A stretch of 64,000 nt of DNA from Amycolatopsis alba DSM 44262 (GCF_000384215.1 NZ_KB913032.1:2009021-2073020), one strand, 5' to 3'; positions 41,054 through 50,462 are shown, numbered from the stretch's first letter. Translations and numbers: made by a program. The notes: generated by a model from the sequence alone, not told the origin.

Positions 41054-41383
41054 TCACATACCGTTCGGTTTGCGAACGACATCACCGCGGAGCAACGCCG
41101 CCGTAACGCCGTTCGAACCACGGAATCGAGAATTTCCGAAGCTTATTGCCGCCGATTCGGCGAAATGATCTTCGTCGGGGCGGCCGAGCTCGTCCTCCAG
41201 GACCGCGTCGACCCTCCCGGACGCGTCCCGGAGCAGCCGGACGCCCGCCCAGCACAACGTCACCACCCCGGCCGCCAGGATCACGACGAGTGCCGTCTCG
41301 ACCGGATATCGCGAGCCGAATTCGTTGAGCAGGAAACCGGAGACGCCCCCGCATACGGCGACGGCGAAATAAGTGAACGACAC
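41054..41383 (-). CDS. small membrane protein of unknown function
   Basis: 109 residues from a GTG at 41383 with a strong AGGAGGAGGG site. Two membrane helices (about 3-22 and 28-52) are followed by a charged tail, LEDELGRPDEDHFAESAAISF. No family recognised. The ribosome site and codon pattern support a real gene. Confidence 0.6.
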   Translation of the reverse strand: MSFTYFAVAVCGGVSGFLLNEFGSRYPVETALVVILAAGVVTLCWAGVRLLRDASGRVDAVLEDELGRPDEDHFAESAAISFGNSRFRGSNGVTAALLRGDVVRKPNGM

Positions 41384-41612
41384 GATCCCTCCTCCTCCCG
41401 GCGCTGCGGCCCGCGCCTTGCCGCTGAGACGGGTGACGCGGGTTTCCCTTACGCCACAGGGGAAGGATCTACGTCACACTCGCGGCGAGAGCGAACGTCG
41501 AGATTAACAGCGAATTCGGGAACGATCACCGGATCTCCCCCACTGGGGCGAGGTGATCACCTATTTGCCACCGATTTCCGAATGAGCTTCACCATTTTCA
41601 CCACTCCGAGTG

Positions 41613-42794
41613 TCATGCTCGGACGTCTCGAAGCGTCGTGACGGCGCGGAGCACCTCGCCGTAGGTCGTGTAGAGCGGCGCCAGCCCGAATCGCAGCACG
41701 TCAGGCGGCCGGAAGTCCCCGATCACCCCGCGTTCGATCAGGGCCGCCATCGTCTTGGCCGCGTCGGCGTCGACGACCGAGATCTGGTGCCCGCGGTCCG
41801 CGCCGCGCGGCGTCGCGATCGTCGCGCCGTCGAGGAGCTCGTCCGCGCATCGGAAGAAGAAGTCGCCGAGCGCGAGCCCCTTCTTCCTCAGCTGCCCGCG
41901 GTCCACGTCGTCCCAGACGTCGAGGGCCGCGTCCAGCGCGAGCAGCGAAAGGATGTCGGACGTGCCCGCGCGGCCACGCGCGATCCCCGCGTGCGCCTCG
42001 TAGGTGCCCCGCATCGCGAACGGGTCGCGGTCGCCTGCCCAGCCCGCCAGCGGCTGCTCGAACCGGTCCAGCCATTTCGTTGCCACATAAAGGAAAGCGG
42101 GCGCGCCGGGGCCGCCGTTGAGGAATTTGTAGGTGCAGCCGACGGCGAGGTCCACCCCCGTCGCGTCCAGTTCGACCGGGAGCGCGCCGACACTGTGGCA
42201 GAGGTCCCAGAGCACCAGCGCCCCGGCACGGTGCAGCGCCCTGGTCAGCGCGGCCATGTCGTGGGCGCGCCCGGAGATGTAGTCGACGTGGTTGATCAGC
42301 GCGACGGCCGTCCGTTCGCTCACCTCGTCCGGCATGTCCTCGGCGACGACCCGGCGCACCGTGTGCCCGGTCAGGCGGGCGACCTCGTCGGCGATGTAGC
42401 CGTCGGTCGGGAACGTGTCCGCGTCGACGAGGATCTCGTCGCGGCCGGGGTCGATCCTGGTCGCGGCGACCAGCGCCTTGAACAGGTTCACGCTGGTCGA
42501 ATCCGCCACGACGAGCTGCCCCGGCGCGGCGCCCACCAGCGGCGCGATCCGCTCGCCGACCCGGACCGGCGCCTCCCACCAGCCCTCCGACCAGGACCGG
42601 ATGAGCCGCCCGCCCCACTGTTCGCGGACGACCGCGGCGACCCGTTCGGCCACGTGCTTCGGCGGCGCGCCCAGCGAGTTGCCGTCGAAGTATGCGACGC
42701 TCGCGTCGAGGTCGAATTCGTTTCGCTTGTGCGCCAAGGGATCGGCCGCGTCCAGTGCCGCGGCCTCGGCTACGAGGTCAGTCACGTCCGCCAT
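41613..42794 (-). CDS. kynU: kynureninase
   Basis: 393-residue fold type I PLP enzyme. Characteristic segments: AYFDGNSLGAPP, STSVNLFKAL, DADTFPTDGYIA, NHVDYISG, VLWDLCHSVGALPV and the PLP lysine K223 in CTYKFLNGGPG; D197 binds the pyridine nitrogen. It splits kynurenine to anthranilate and alanine. Length matches the family (about 400-420). It overlaps the end of the upstream TenA-like gene by 17 nt, so the two are coupled. Tryptophan 2,3-dioxygenase and kynurenine formamidase genes are not adjacent. Confidence 0.92.
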   Translation of the reverse strand: MADVTDLVAEAAALDAADPLAHKRNEFDLDASVAYFDGNSLGAPPKHVAERVAAVVREQWGGRLIRSWSEGWWEAPVRVGERIAPLVGAAPGQLVVADSTSVNLFKALVAATRIDPGRDEILVDADTFPTDGYIADEVARLTGHTVRRVVAEDMPDEVSERTAVALINHVDYISGRAHDMAALTRALHRAGALVLWDLCHSVGALPVELDATGVDLAVGCTYKFLNGGPGAPAFLYVATKWLDRFEQPLAGWAGDRDPFAMRGTYEAHAGIARGRAGTSDILSLLALDAALDVWDDVDRGQLRKKGLALGDFFFRCADELLDGATIATPRGADRGHQISVVDADAAKTMAALIERGVIGDFRPPDVLRFGLAPLYTTYGEVLRAVTTLRDVRA

Positions 42795-43425
42795 CGTCGG
42801 CGAGTGTGTTCCAGAAGTCCAGTTCGTACGCCTGGAACAGCCGCGCGTGGGTCCGGGCGTCCTTTCCGGACAACCGCCCGGCGTCGAGCGCGGCCTGGAC
42901 GGCTTTGACGGCCAGGTCCTCCAGCTCCGGCGACGGCGCGCCGAAGAAGTCGAAGAAGGCGCACGCCTCGTCGTCGAAGCCGTAGCGCTCGCGCATCGCG
43001 GCGGCGATCGCGGCGCAGTACCGGCCGAAGGCGGCGAAGTTGGCGACGATCGCCACGATGACGTCGGCCGGTTCGCCGTTGAGCGCCAGCCAGGCGACGA
43101 ACGCCGGATACGCCTGGCAGCCCGCTCGCGGCTCGAAGCCGGGCGATTCCCCGGCGAGGGCGGGCAGCTTGCCGAGCGCCAGCCCCTCGCCCGAGGCCAA
43201 GGTCGCGAAGAACTCCCGCGCGTTCCGCTCCTGGGCTCGCGAGGCGAGGTGGAGGAAACTGCGCCAGTCGCTGCGGACGATCCGGTACTCCTCCGCGGCG
43301 ATCGCGGCGAAGACCTCCCGTGGCGCTTCACCCGTTTCGACCAGCGGGACGAGCCGGTTGTCGTCGTCGTGGGGCGCGAGTTCCGCCTGTACCGCGTCGA
43401 TCAGCTCACGTGCCGAACCGGTCAT
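42778..43425 (-). CDS. TenA/PqqC-like helical protein in the kynureninase operon
   Basis: 215 residues, all-helical, resembling the TenA/heme-oxygenase-like fold: AAEEYRIVRSDWRSFLHLASR (partial), ATLASGEGLALGKL, YPAFVAWLALNG, FAAFGRYCAAIAAAM and FFDFFGAPSPE. TenA proteins hydrolyse thiamin fragments; others of this fold are diiron or cofactor-free oxygenases. The active-site Cys of TenA could be the one in RYCAAI, but residues are not certain. Translational coupling to kynureninase suggests a role in tryptophan/kynurenine metabolism. ATG 43425 with AAGGAGG upstream. Confidence 0.65.
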   Translation of the reverse strand: MTGSARELIDAVQAELAPHDDDNRLVPLVETGEAPREVFAAIAAEEYRIVRSDWRSFLHLASRAQERNAREFFATLASGEGLALGKLPALAGESPGFEPRAGCQAYPAFVAWLALNGEPADVIVAIVANFAAFGRYCAAIAAAMRERYGFDDEACAFFDFFGAPSPELEDLAVKAVQAALDAGRLSGKDARTHARLFQAYELDFWNTLADDGGRD

Positions 43426-43574
43426 CGCCGAGGTTCCTCCTTGTTCGGTGCTGACGCGCTGAAAACGGAAAAGGTGGACATTTCGCGTAGCTCAACCGTG
43501 GCCGCGATTCTCTATCCACCACTGACGAGAGCACTTACAGTGTGCCTGATCAGGCAGCATCGAGGAGGCCAGAG

Positions 43575-45413
43575 TTGACCAACCAGCCGACCGTCGCCGA
43601 GCAGATCGAAGGCCAGACCATCCCCGCCCTGCTTCACCGCAACGCCGAAGAGTTCGGTGACCTGCCGGCGGTCACGTCCCTCGACGCCGAGGGCAAGCCG
43701 ACCCTGAACTGGGGTGAGTTCCGCGCCGCCATCGCCGAGGTTTCCCGCGGTCTCGCCGGGCTCGGCGTCGGTGTCCGCGACCGGGTGCTGATCATGGCGC
43801 CGAGCAGTCCCGAACACCTGATCGCCGACCTCGCCGCCGCCCATCTCGGCGCGATCCCCTGCACCGCTTACGCGACGCTCAGCCCGGAGCAGATCGGGTT
43901 CGTCGCCCGGCACAGCGCCGCCGGCGTCGTCGTGCTCGCCGGTGCCGACGAACTCGGCCGCTGGTCCCGGATCTTCGACGACCTGCCCGCGCTGCGGCAC
44001 GTCGTCCTGCTCGACGCGTCCGTGATCCCCCCGGACGACAAACGGTTCCTGTCCTTCGCCGACCTGCGCGCGGCGGGTGCCGAGGCGCACGCGGACGACC
44101 CGGAGGCGTTCGAGACGGCATGGTCCGCGATCGGCCCGGACGACCCGCTGTCGATGATCTACACCTCCGGCACCACCGGCGAACCCAAGGGTGTCGTGCT
44201 GTCGCACCGCAACGCGATCCACGAGGCCACCGCGGTCATGCGGCTGCACGACTCGCCGATGCACGCCACCAACATCGCGTACCTGCCGCTCGCGCACATC
44301 GCCGAACGCGAACTGTCGATCTACATGCCGATCGTGTGGGCCGGGCACGTGCACACCGTCGGCGACCCGACGGCCGTCGTCGGCGCGCTGGGACAGGTGC
44401 ACCCGCTGAGCTTCTTCGGTGTCCCGCGCGTGTGGGAAAAGATGGTGGCGGGCCTGAAGAACCTGCTCGGCTCGCTGCCCGAGGACAAGCGGAACGGCCT
44501 GATCGCCGCGAACGAGCTGCTGCAACAGGGCTACAAACTGCGTAGTGACGGCAAGGAGGTCCCGCCGGAACTCGCGGAGAAGATCGCGCAGACCGACGCC
44601 GCCGCGCTCGCGCCGGTGCGGGCGATGCTGGGCCTGGACAAGGTCGAGGTCGCCTCCAGCGGTGCCGCCGCGCTGCCGGTGGAGATCCTGTACTTCATCG
44701 CCGGGCTCGGCGTCGAGATCCAGGAGGTCTGGGGGCTGTCCGAGACCACCGGCGCGGTCACCTCGAACACGCCGTCGGCGTTCAAGGCGGGTTCGGTCGG
44801 CCGTCCGCTGGACGGCGTCGAGGTCAAGGTGGCCGAGGACGGCGAGCTCCTCGTCCGCGGCGCGATCGTGTTCCTCGGCTACCTGCAGGAGGACGGCTCG
44901 ATCAAACCGGACGTCGACGCCGACGGCTGGCTCGCCACCGGCGACATCGGGACGATCGACGAACGCGGCTTCGTCACGATCACCGACCGCAAGAAGGAAC
45001 TGATCATCACTTCGAGCGGCAAGAACATCGCACCGACGAAGATCGAAGGACTGCTCAAGGAGCACCCGCTGATCGGGCAGGCCGTCGCGATCGGCGAGAA
45101 ACGGCCGTACGTCACGGCACTGATCGTCGTCGACGACGAGATCGCGCCGGGCTGGGCGACCGCGAACGGCATCCAGCTCACCGAAGGCGAATCGCTCGCC
45201 GACAACGCCCAGGTGCGCGCGGAGATCGAGAAGGCCGTCGAGGCGGCGAACGCGCGGCTGGCCCGGATCGAGCAGATCAAGCGGTACCACGTGGTCCCGA
45301 AGGCGTGGACGCCCGAAACCGGTGAGGTGACCCCGACGCTGAAGCTGAAGCGGCGGATCATCAACGACCGGTACGCGCCGACGATCGCGGACCTGTACGC
45401 CGCCGGCTCCTGA
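43575..45413 (+). CDS. long-chain fatty acyl-CoA synthetase, FadD15-like
   Basis: 612 residues from a TTG at 43575, chosen for the GAGGAGG site 6 nt upstream; a GTG at 43542 lacks one. ANL-family motifs: YTSGTTGEPKGVVLSHRN (A3), the WGLSETTG segment (A5), WLATGDIG (A7) and DRKKELIITSSGKNIAP (A8), with K in the C-terminal domain. It activates fatty acids to acyl-AMP and then CoA thioester. Length and motifs match FadD15 of mycobacteria (about 600). Confidence 0.88.
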   Translation: MTNQPTVAEQIEGQTIPALLHRNAEEFGDLPAVTSLDAEGKPTLNWGEFRAAIAEVSRGLAGLGVGVRDRVLIMAPSSPEHLIADLAAAHLGAIPCTAYATLSPEQIGFVARHSAAGVVVLAGADELGRWSRIFDDLPALRHVVLLDASVIPPDDKRFLSFADLRAAGAEAHADDPEAFETAWSAIGPDDPLSMIYTSGTTGEPKGVVLSHRNAIHEATAVMRLHDSPMHATNIAYLPLAHIAERELSIYMPIVWAGHVHTVGDPTAVVGALGQVHPLSFFGVPRVWEKMVAGLKNLLGSLPEDKRNGLIAANELLQQGYKLRSDGKEVPPELAEKIAQTDAAALAPVRAMLGLDKVEVASSGAAALPVEILYFIAGLGVEIQEVWGLSETTGAVTSNTPSAFKAGSVGRPLDGVEVKVAEDGELLVRGAIVFLGYLQEDGSIKPDVDADGWLATGDIGTIDERGFVTITDRKKELIITSSGKNIAPTKIEGLLKEHPLIGQAVAIGEKRPYVTALIVVDDEIAPGWATANGIQLTEGESLADNAQVRAEIEKAVEAANARLARIEQIKRYHVVPKAWTPETGEVTPTLKLKRRIINDRYAPTIADLYAAGS

Positions 45414-45414
45414 A

Positions 45415-45745
45415 GTCCGTGAAGGCCTCCTTGAGGGAGTCAGTATTTGCTTACCCGTTGGTGCGGTTGGCGGTCGGGTGTGGAGGATTTGGGACGTTCA
45501 ACGTCCTGAATCTTCCACGCTCGGTCTCGTTGTCGACGGGGGAAGATTCCGGCCGTTGAACGTCCGGAATCTTCCCCCGTCAGGTTGTCTGCCACAGGCA
45601 TGGCAGGCACGACCTTGATCAACGGAGGATCGGGGACGTTGAGTGTCCCGAATCTTCCGTTGATCAAGGTCTGTGACCGGATATATCCGCGCAATACCGG
45701 GCCTCCTTGAGGGACCCAAACTCCCCCAAGGAGTCCTTCACGGAC
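45415..45745. repeat. palindrome interrupted by composite element, copy 2
   Basis: Outer arms 45415-45439 (GTCCGTGAAGGCCTCC...) and 45721-45745 pair with two mismatches and are the palindrome of 16-70. Between them, about 45443-45698, sits a composite element starting GTATTTGCTTACCC and ending GCAATACC. It holds three hairpins: 45477-45520, 45535-45581 and 45612-45670, all with cores close to GGACGTTCAACGTCC but different arms (GTGTGGAGGAT, GACGGGGGAAG, CTTGATCAACGG). It fills the convergent gap 45414-45770; no gene is present. Confidence 0.72.
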
Positions 45746-45770
45746 TGCCTCGTTCGACGACGAGTCGACG

Positions 45771-46670
45771 TCACAGACCACCCAGCTGGAAATGCCAGAT
45801 GACCTGCGCGGGCGCGCCTGCGCTGACGGCTCGTGCCGCTTCGGGCACCATGTCGGCCAGACACCACGGCCACAGCTCCCACGGTCCCACCGCCCCGAAC
45901 GTGCCTGTCCGATCCGCGGGCCCCGACCGTCCGTTCGCCGGCAGGAGAGGTTCCTCGCAGCGACGCACGTGCAGTCCCACCGGCAACGCGGCACGCAGGT
46001 AGTCCCCGATCGAATGGCGGTAAGCGCTCAGCCGTCCAGGTCGGCCATCAGCACTGCGCACGGGTGGAATCGCGCCCTGCGCCACTCGCTCGGGGTGCAT
46101 GTCGGCGATCACCAGGTGCCCGCCTGGACGCAGAACCCTGGCGAACTCCGCCATCACCGGCTCGAGCGTCGGAATGTGGGTCAGCGCCAAGGCACACACG
46201 ACCAGATCGACTTGAGCGTCGGCCACCGGGAGCCGGTGCAGATCACCGACCAGGAACTCGCCCTGCGGCACCCGGACACGCGCCCGCGCGAGCATGTCGG
46301 GCGAGCCGTCCACGCCGATGACCCGATGGCCACGCCCGGCCAGGAACTCCGCATAGCGACCGGTCCCGCACGCGGCGTCCAGAGCAACGCCCACGGGCAG
46401 CGAGTCCACGATCTCCTTGACCACGGGCTCGTCGATGTCGAACGCCGCGTTGGGCTGGTCATACGTCTCCGACCACAGTCGGTAGCCGGTAACCGTGTCG
46501 ACCCGGTCGACCTCCACGGCCGCGTTTGCCAACGTCTCGTCGGCGAGCACCCTGCGGATCTCCGCGATTCGGGCCTCCACGAAGTCGCGGTCGAACTCTC
46601 CGGTGAACGCGCGCAACAACGCGATGCCCTCAAGCCCGAGCAGATACGCCCGCGGGTCTTCATAGATCAC
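45771..46670 (-). CDS. class I SAM-dependent methyltransferase
   Basis: 299 residues from a GTG at 46670 (weak ribosome site; the frame is open upstream). Motif I is VALDAACGTGRYAEFLAGRG, motif II VIGVDGSPDML, motif III VGDLHRLPVADAQVDLVVCA and motif IV LRPGGHLVIADMHP. The N-terminal 90 residues form a helical cap. A small-molecule O- or N-methyltransferase of the Methyltransf_11 type; substrate unknown. Confidence 0.85.
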   Translation of the reverse strand: MIYEDPRAYLLGLEGIALLRAFTGEFDRDFVEARIAEIRRVLADETLANAAVEVDRVDTVTGYRLWSETYDQPNAAFDIDEPVVKEIVDSLPVGVALDAACGTGRYAEFLAGRGHRVIGVDGSPDMLARARVRVPQGEFLVGDLHRLPVADAQVDLVVCALALTHIPTLEPVMAEFARVLRPGGHLVIADMHPERVAQGAIPPVRSADGRPGRLSAYRHSIGDYLRAALPVGLHVRRCEEPLLPANGRSGPADRTGTFGAVGPWELWPWCLADMVPEAARAVSAGAPAQVIWHFQLGGL

Positions 46671-46784
46671 TCGCCGGAGGCTAACGATGCGTCTCCGGGT
46701 GAGCCACCGAATTGTCGGGTCGCATCGCCGGAGCCACCGGGAAAAACGGTCGCCGCGGGGTGGCGCCGCTGCTAACTTGCGGCG

Positions 46785-47441
46785 GTGGATCTCTTCTCCC
46801 GCTCTTGGGCCGCGCTCCTCGCCGCTGTCGCCGAAACCCCCGACGAAGACTTCGCCAAACCGTCCGGCTGCGCCGGCTGGCTGGTGCAGGACCTGGTGTG
46901 TCACCTGGTGATCGATGCCCAGGACGTCCTGATCACTCTCGCGACCCCCGCTGAAACGGCGCCCACCCGCGACGCGGTGACCTACTGGGAGGTCAGCACC
47001 AAACCGCCGACCGGTGAAGACGACCTCGACGCGCTGATCGTGCGGCTCGCAGCCGCGTACCGGGAACCGCGGCTGCTCAAGTTCCACCTCGACGACGTCG
47101 GTTCCGCCGCGGGCCGCGCCGCCCGCCTCGCCGACCAGGGCACGATGGTCGCCACCCGCGACATCGTCCTGTCCGCGGGTGACTTCCTGGCCGCGTACGT
47201 CCTGGAATGGACACTGCACCACCTCGACCTCGTCGCGCACTTGCCGCACCTCGACGGGCCCGCCGCGGACAGCCTCGCCAAGACACGTCAGATCCTGGAG
47301 CAGCGCACCGGCGAAACGTTCCCCGCGTCGTTCTCCGACACGGACGCGCTCCTCGTCGGCACCGGCCGCCGCACGCCGACAGACACCGAAAAGGACGCCC
47401 TCGGCGACCTCGCCGCGAAGCTCCCCTTCGTCGTCGGCTAG
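46785..47441 (+). CDS. mycothiol-dependent maleylpyruvate isomerase-like protein (DinB fold)
   Basis: 218 residues of the MDMPI/DinB four-helix fold: FAKPSGCAGWLVQDLVCHLVID (partial), GDFLAAYVLEWTLHHLDLVAHL. The histidines in CHLVID and TLHHLD are in the places of the metal triad. These proteins use mycothiol as cofactor or transfer it. Start is GTG 46785, divergent from the methyltransferase gene by 114 nt. Confidence 0.8.
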   Translation: MDLFSRSWAALLAAVAETPDEDFAKPSGCAGWLVQDLVCHLVIDAQDVLITLATPAETAPTRDAVTYWEVSTKPPTGEDDLDALIVRLAAAYREPRLLKFHLDDVGSAAGRAARLADQGTMVATRDIVLSAGDFLAAYVLEWTLHHLDLVAHLPHLDGPAADSLAKTRQILEQRTGETFPASFSDTDALLVGTGRRTPTDTEKDALGDLAAKLPFVVG

Positions 47442-47450
47442 CGGAGACCT

Positions 47451-47536
47451 GCGTGATCAGATCCGGAACTCACGTGCTTGGAGGCGGAACACTCGAGTTC
47501 CGCCGCCAAACACCCGAGTCACGTCCCTGATCACGC
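47451..47536. repeat. modular palindrome, GTGATCAGA family
   Basis: Outer GCGTGATCAG (47451-47460) pairs with CTGATCACGC (47527-47536). The inner GGCGGAAC (47483-47490) pairs with GTTCCGCC (47497-47504) around ACTCGA. Units such as ACGTGCTTGGAGGCGGAAC are shared with 30035-30173. It fills the gap between convergent genes and ends 3 nt before the SDR stop. Confidence 0.72.
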
Positions 47537-47539
47537 GAG

Positions 47540-48433
47540 TCACGCGGTCCGGGTCGACTCCGTCCACTTGCGCAGCCGGGGCGGGACACGCTTTTCGAGT
47601 CCGTAGTTCTCCAAGTGCGCGCTGAAGACCTCGTCGAAGGCGCGCTGCACGGTCTCGGTGTCCCACACCGGCCGCTCGAGGATGGGCTGCTTCAGGTACG
47701 GCTGCCCCATGACGTGCAGTTGCGGCCCGTTGCAGCGGATCATCTGCCCGGTGATCCCGTCGGATCCGGGGCCGAGCAGGAAGAGGACGACCGGCGCGAT
47801 CCGCGACGGCGTCCGGTCCGGCGGGCACGACCGCAGCGACCGTTCGGACTTCCACACCATCCGGGTGTGCGCGAGCGGGCAGACCGCGTTCACGCGGATC
47901 CCGCTCTCCTCCAGGTCGAGCGCCCAGGAGTAGGTCAGCGAAGCGACGGCGCCCTTGCTGGCGGCGTACACGCCGAGCTTGCGCTGCCCGAGTGACGCCC
48001 CGGACGAGATGTTGACGATCGAGCCCGGTTCGCCGCGTGCGACCATCGCCTTGATCGCGGCGAGCCCGGTGTACATGACGCCGAGGACGTTCACCTCGAC
48101 CAGTTCGCGGGCCTGCTCGACATCGTCCTCCCACGGCAACGCCTCGTAGTTCAGGCCCGCGTTGTTGACCAGCCCGTCGATCGCGCCGAACTCGGCGACG
48201 CAGAGGTCGACGATCTCCTGCGCCTGTTTCGGATCCGCGACGCTGTGCCCGCTGGCCACCGCCCTCCCGCCGAACCGGCGGATGTTCTCCGCCGTCTGTT
48301 CCGCCAGTCCGGCGTCGACGTCGTTGACCACGACGGCCCCGCCCGCCCTCGCCACGTGCACCGCGAACGCCTCGCCGAGGCCGCGACCAGCCCCGGTCAC
48401 GACGACGGCCTTGTCGTCGAGCAAACCGTTCAT
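47540..48433 (-). CDS. short-chain dehydrogenase/reductase
   Basis: 297 residues from ATG 48433 (AAAGGGG upstream). Rossmann motif TGAGRGLGEAFAVHVA, NNAG at about 90, the catalytic Ser in VNISSGAS, and YAASKGA for Tyr and Lys. The C-terminal extension of about 40 residues (YLKQPILERPVWDTETVQ) resembles the multifunctional-enzyme-2-like or HSD17B4-like SDR group. Oxidises or reduces a lipid or steroid-like hydroxyl; substrate not known. Confidence 0.87.
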   Translation of the reverse strand: MNGLLDDKAVVVTGAGRGLGEAFAVHVARAGGAVVVNDVDAGLAEQTAENIRRFGGRAVASGHSVADPKQAQEIVDLCVAEFGAIDGLVNNAGLNYEALPWEDDVEQARELVEVNVLGVMYTGLAAIKAMVARGEPGSIVNISSGASLGQRKLGVYAASKGAVASLTYSWALDLEESGIRVNAVCPLAHTRMVWKSERSLRSCPPDRTPSRIAPVVLFLLGPGSDGITGQMIRCNGPQLHVMGQPYLKQPILERPVWDTETVQRAFDEVFSAHLENYGLEKRVPPRLRKWTESTRTA

Positions 48434-48804
48434 CGCCTTCACCCCTTTGGCCCAGCCGGCCTCCACCTCCAGGCCGGTCTCTACTCAGTGTTGGCCCATT
48501 CGGCCCAGTCGAAACTCAGGCGGCGGCGAACGGCGTCCAGACTGCGCCGAGCGAGGGCGGACCGATCGGCGCACGGATACCGGCGGGCAAGTCAGGCCGA
48601 CGTCACTCAACGGTCAGACGGCGTAGCTTGATCGGCCTAACAGGGGAAGGATTCACTGGTCTTCTGTTCGTCTCCCTGTAGTCAGAGGCATACTGAACGT
48701 TGTTCGGCGGGACGGCGAATGTGACTCCCTCGTCGGCCGCGTAACAAGGCAGGCAAGAATGCGAGGGAAAGAAGTTCACCCGATCGGGGGGAGGTGGTCA
48801 CAGA
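48434..48804. other. intergenic region without recognised gene
   Basis: This 371 bp gap separates divergent SDR and MFS genes. TTGGCCCATTCGGCCCAG (from about 48490) is a short repeated GGCCCA motif. GAACGTTGTTC near 48695 is a short dyad and GCATACT may be a -10 box. No conserved open frame or RNA was recognised. Confidence 0.4.
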
Positions 48805-50019
48805 GTGAAGACGAACGCGGCGCCACGGATGACCGCCGCCCTGGCCAACCGCGAGTTCCGCGCGCTCTGGCTCGCCGAGGTGCAGTCCCTCATCGGGGAC
48901 CAGCTGACCATCGTCGCGCTGGCGATCCTCGTCTACGACCGCACCGGCTCCGCGCTGCTTTCCGCGGTGGTCTACTCCCTGACCTTCCTGCCCGCGCTGG
49001 CAGGCGGTCTCGGCCTCTCCCAGCTGGCCGACCGCTACCCGAGACGCACCGTCCTCGTCTACTCGTCGCTGCTCCAAGGCGTGCTGATCGCGACCATGGC
49101 GATCCCCGGCACCCCGCTCCCCCTGCTGTGCGGGCTGGTGGTGCTGGCCCGGCTCGCGAACGCGCCCGGCAACGCGGCACAGAACGCGCTGACCCGCGAG
49201 GTGTTCACCGACGACGACCTCTATCTCAAGAGCCAGGACATCCGCGGCATCTCGACCAACTCCGCCATGCTCCTCGGCCTGGCGGGCGGCGGGCTGCTGG
49301 TTTCACAGGTCGGCGTGAGCTGGGCGTTGTCCCTGGACGCCGCGACGTTCCTGCTGAGCGCGGCCCTGGTCCGGTTCTCCGTCTCCCGGCGGGCCGCCGC
49401 GTCCGACGGCAACGGCAGCTGGTTCGGCGCGGTGAAACAGGTCTTCGGCAACCGTCACCTGCGGGTGCTGGTCTGGTTCTCGTGGCTGGTCGGCCTGGCC
49501 GTCGTCCCCGAAGGGCTCGCCGCGCCGCTCGCCGCGGAGATGGGCGTGGGGAAACAGGCCGTCGGCTGGCTGCTGGCCGCCGATCCGCTGGGTTTCGTCA
49601 TCGGGGCTTTCCTGCTGTCCCGGTTCGTCTCGGCGGAACAACGGCGGAAACTGCTCGGTGTGCTGGCCGCACTGCCGATGGTCGCCCTGATCGCCTTCGC
49701 GCTCAAACCGGGGCTGATCCCGGCGCTGCTCCTGCTGGCGGCGGCGGGTGCCGCGGGGGCGTACCTGATCACGGTGAGCGCCACGTTCATCACCTGGGTC
49801 CCGAACGGGCTTCGGGGCGGTGCCGGCGGGGTCTATCGCACAGGGTTGCGGGTGGCTCAGGGAATAGGGGCGGGACTCGGCGGGCTGGCCGCCGATCGAC
49901 TCGGGGCCGCGACCTCGGCCATCGCGCTGGCAGGCATGGTCGGCCTGCTGCTGGCCGTACTGGTCGCGCTCAGCTGGGGGCATCTCAACGGATCCACCCC
50001 GGAACCGTTGCCGTCATGA
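48805..50019 (+). CDS. MFS exporter, DHA3/EntS-like
   Basis: 404 residues, about 12 membrane helices, GTG start at 48805 with GGGGGGAGG upstream. The pattern ANREFRALWLAEVQSLIGDQLTIVALAILVYDRTGS (partial), SQLADRYPRRTVLV and NAPGNAAQNALTREVF identifies the DHA3 group that includes enterobactin and macrolide exporters. No siderophore genes are nearby, so the exported compound is unknown. Confidence 0.86.
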   Translation: MKTNAAPRMTAALANREFRALWLAEVQSLIGDQLTIVALAILVYDRTGSALLSAVVYSLTFLPALAGGLGLSQLADRYPRRTVLVYSSLLQGVLIATMAIPGTPLPLLCGLVVLARLANAPGNAAQNALTREVFTDDDLYLKSQDIRGISTNSAMLLGLAGGGLLVSQVGVSWALSLDAATFLLSAALVRFSVSRRAAASDGNGSWFGAVKQVFGNRHLRVLVWFSWLVGLAVVPEGLAAPLAAEMGVGKQAVGWLLAADPLGFVIGAFLLSRFVSAEQRRKLLGVLAALPMVALIAFALKPGLIPALLLLAAAGAAGAYLITVSATFITWVPNGLRGGAGGVYRTGLRVAQGIGAGLGGLAADRLGAATSAIALAGMVGLLLAVLVALSWGHLNGSTPEPLPS

Positions 50020-50145
50020 GGAATCCACACTGGACGACCCCTGAGGCGGCACAGCCGCCCGGTGGGTTCGTACTCGGAGATCTCGACGGAACACCGCTTC
50101 AACACCAGGGTCTTCGGTACACGGGCGAAAAGAAACGACACTCGA

Positions 50146-50309
50146 TCAGAAGTCACGGCTCGACACGGTCACACACCTCCCGGCCACCTCGTTGCTGCAA
50201 ACTAATACCTTGTCCGGGCTCAGAAGTCACGACTGGACACTATCCGTCACCCCTTCCGCGTCGCTTCTCGAAAAACATTCAGCTGTCAAGATCAGAAATC
50301 ACGGGACAC
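50146..50309. repeat. three degenerate repeats of 72-74 bp
   Basis: TCAGAARTCACG followed by GACAC occurs at 50146-50166, 50220-50240 and 50292-50309, so the starts are 74 and 72 bp apart, about seven helical turns. The flanking bases differ. The repeats lie in the 443 bp gap 50020-50462, which holds no convincing gene, upstream of the diguanylate cyclase. They may be operators on one DNA face or decayed tandem copies. Confidence 0.6.
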
Positions 50310-50462
50310 GATTGCCACCTCCGGTCGGTGTTCACGGGCACCCTCGCCGGTGTCGAACAACTGATGCGATGGGATGATACCGGCCGTGGAATACGAACGG
50401 TGTATCAGTCGGTACCGGTGAGATTACTCAACCGTGCCCTCCGCGCGGAAAAGAGGTAGCAA

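Noticed and set aside
48759..50459. 566-codon plus-strand frame over the MFS gene and the following gap
   Set aside because: The first part is another frame of the transporter. The part after 50020 has no domain features and crosses the 72-74 bp repeats.
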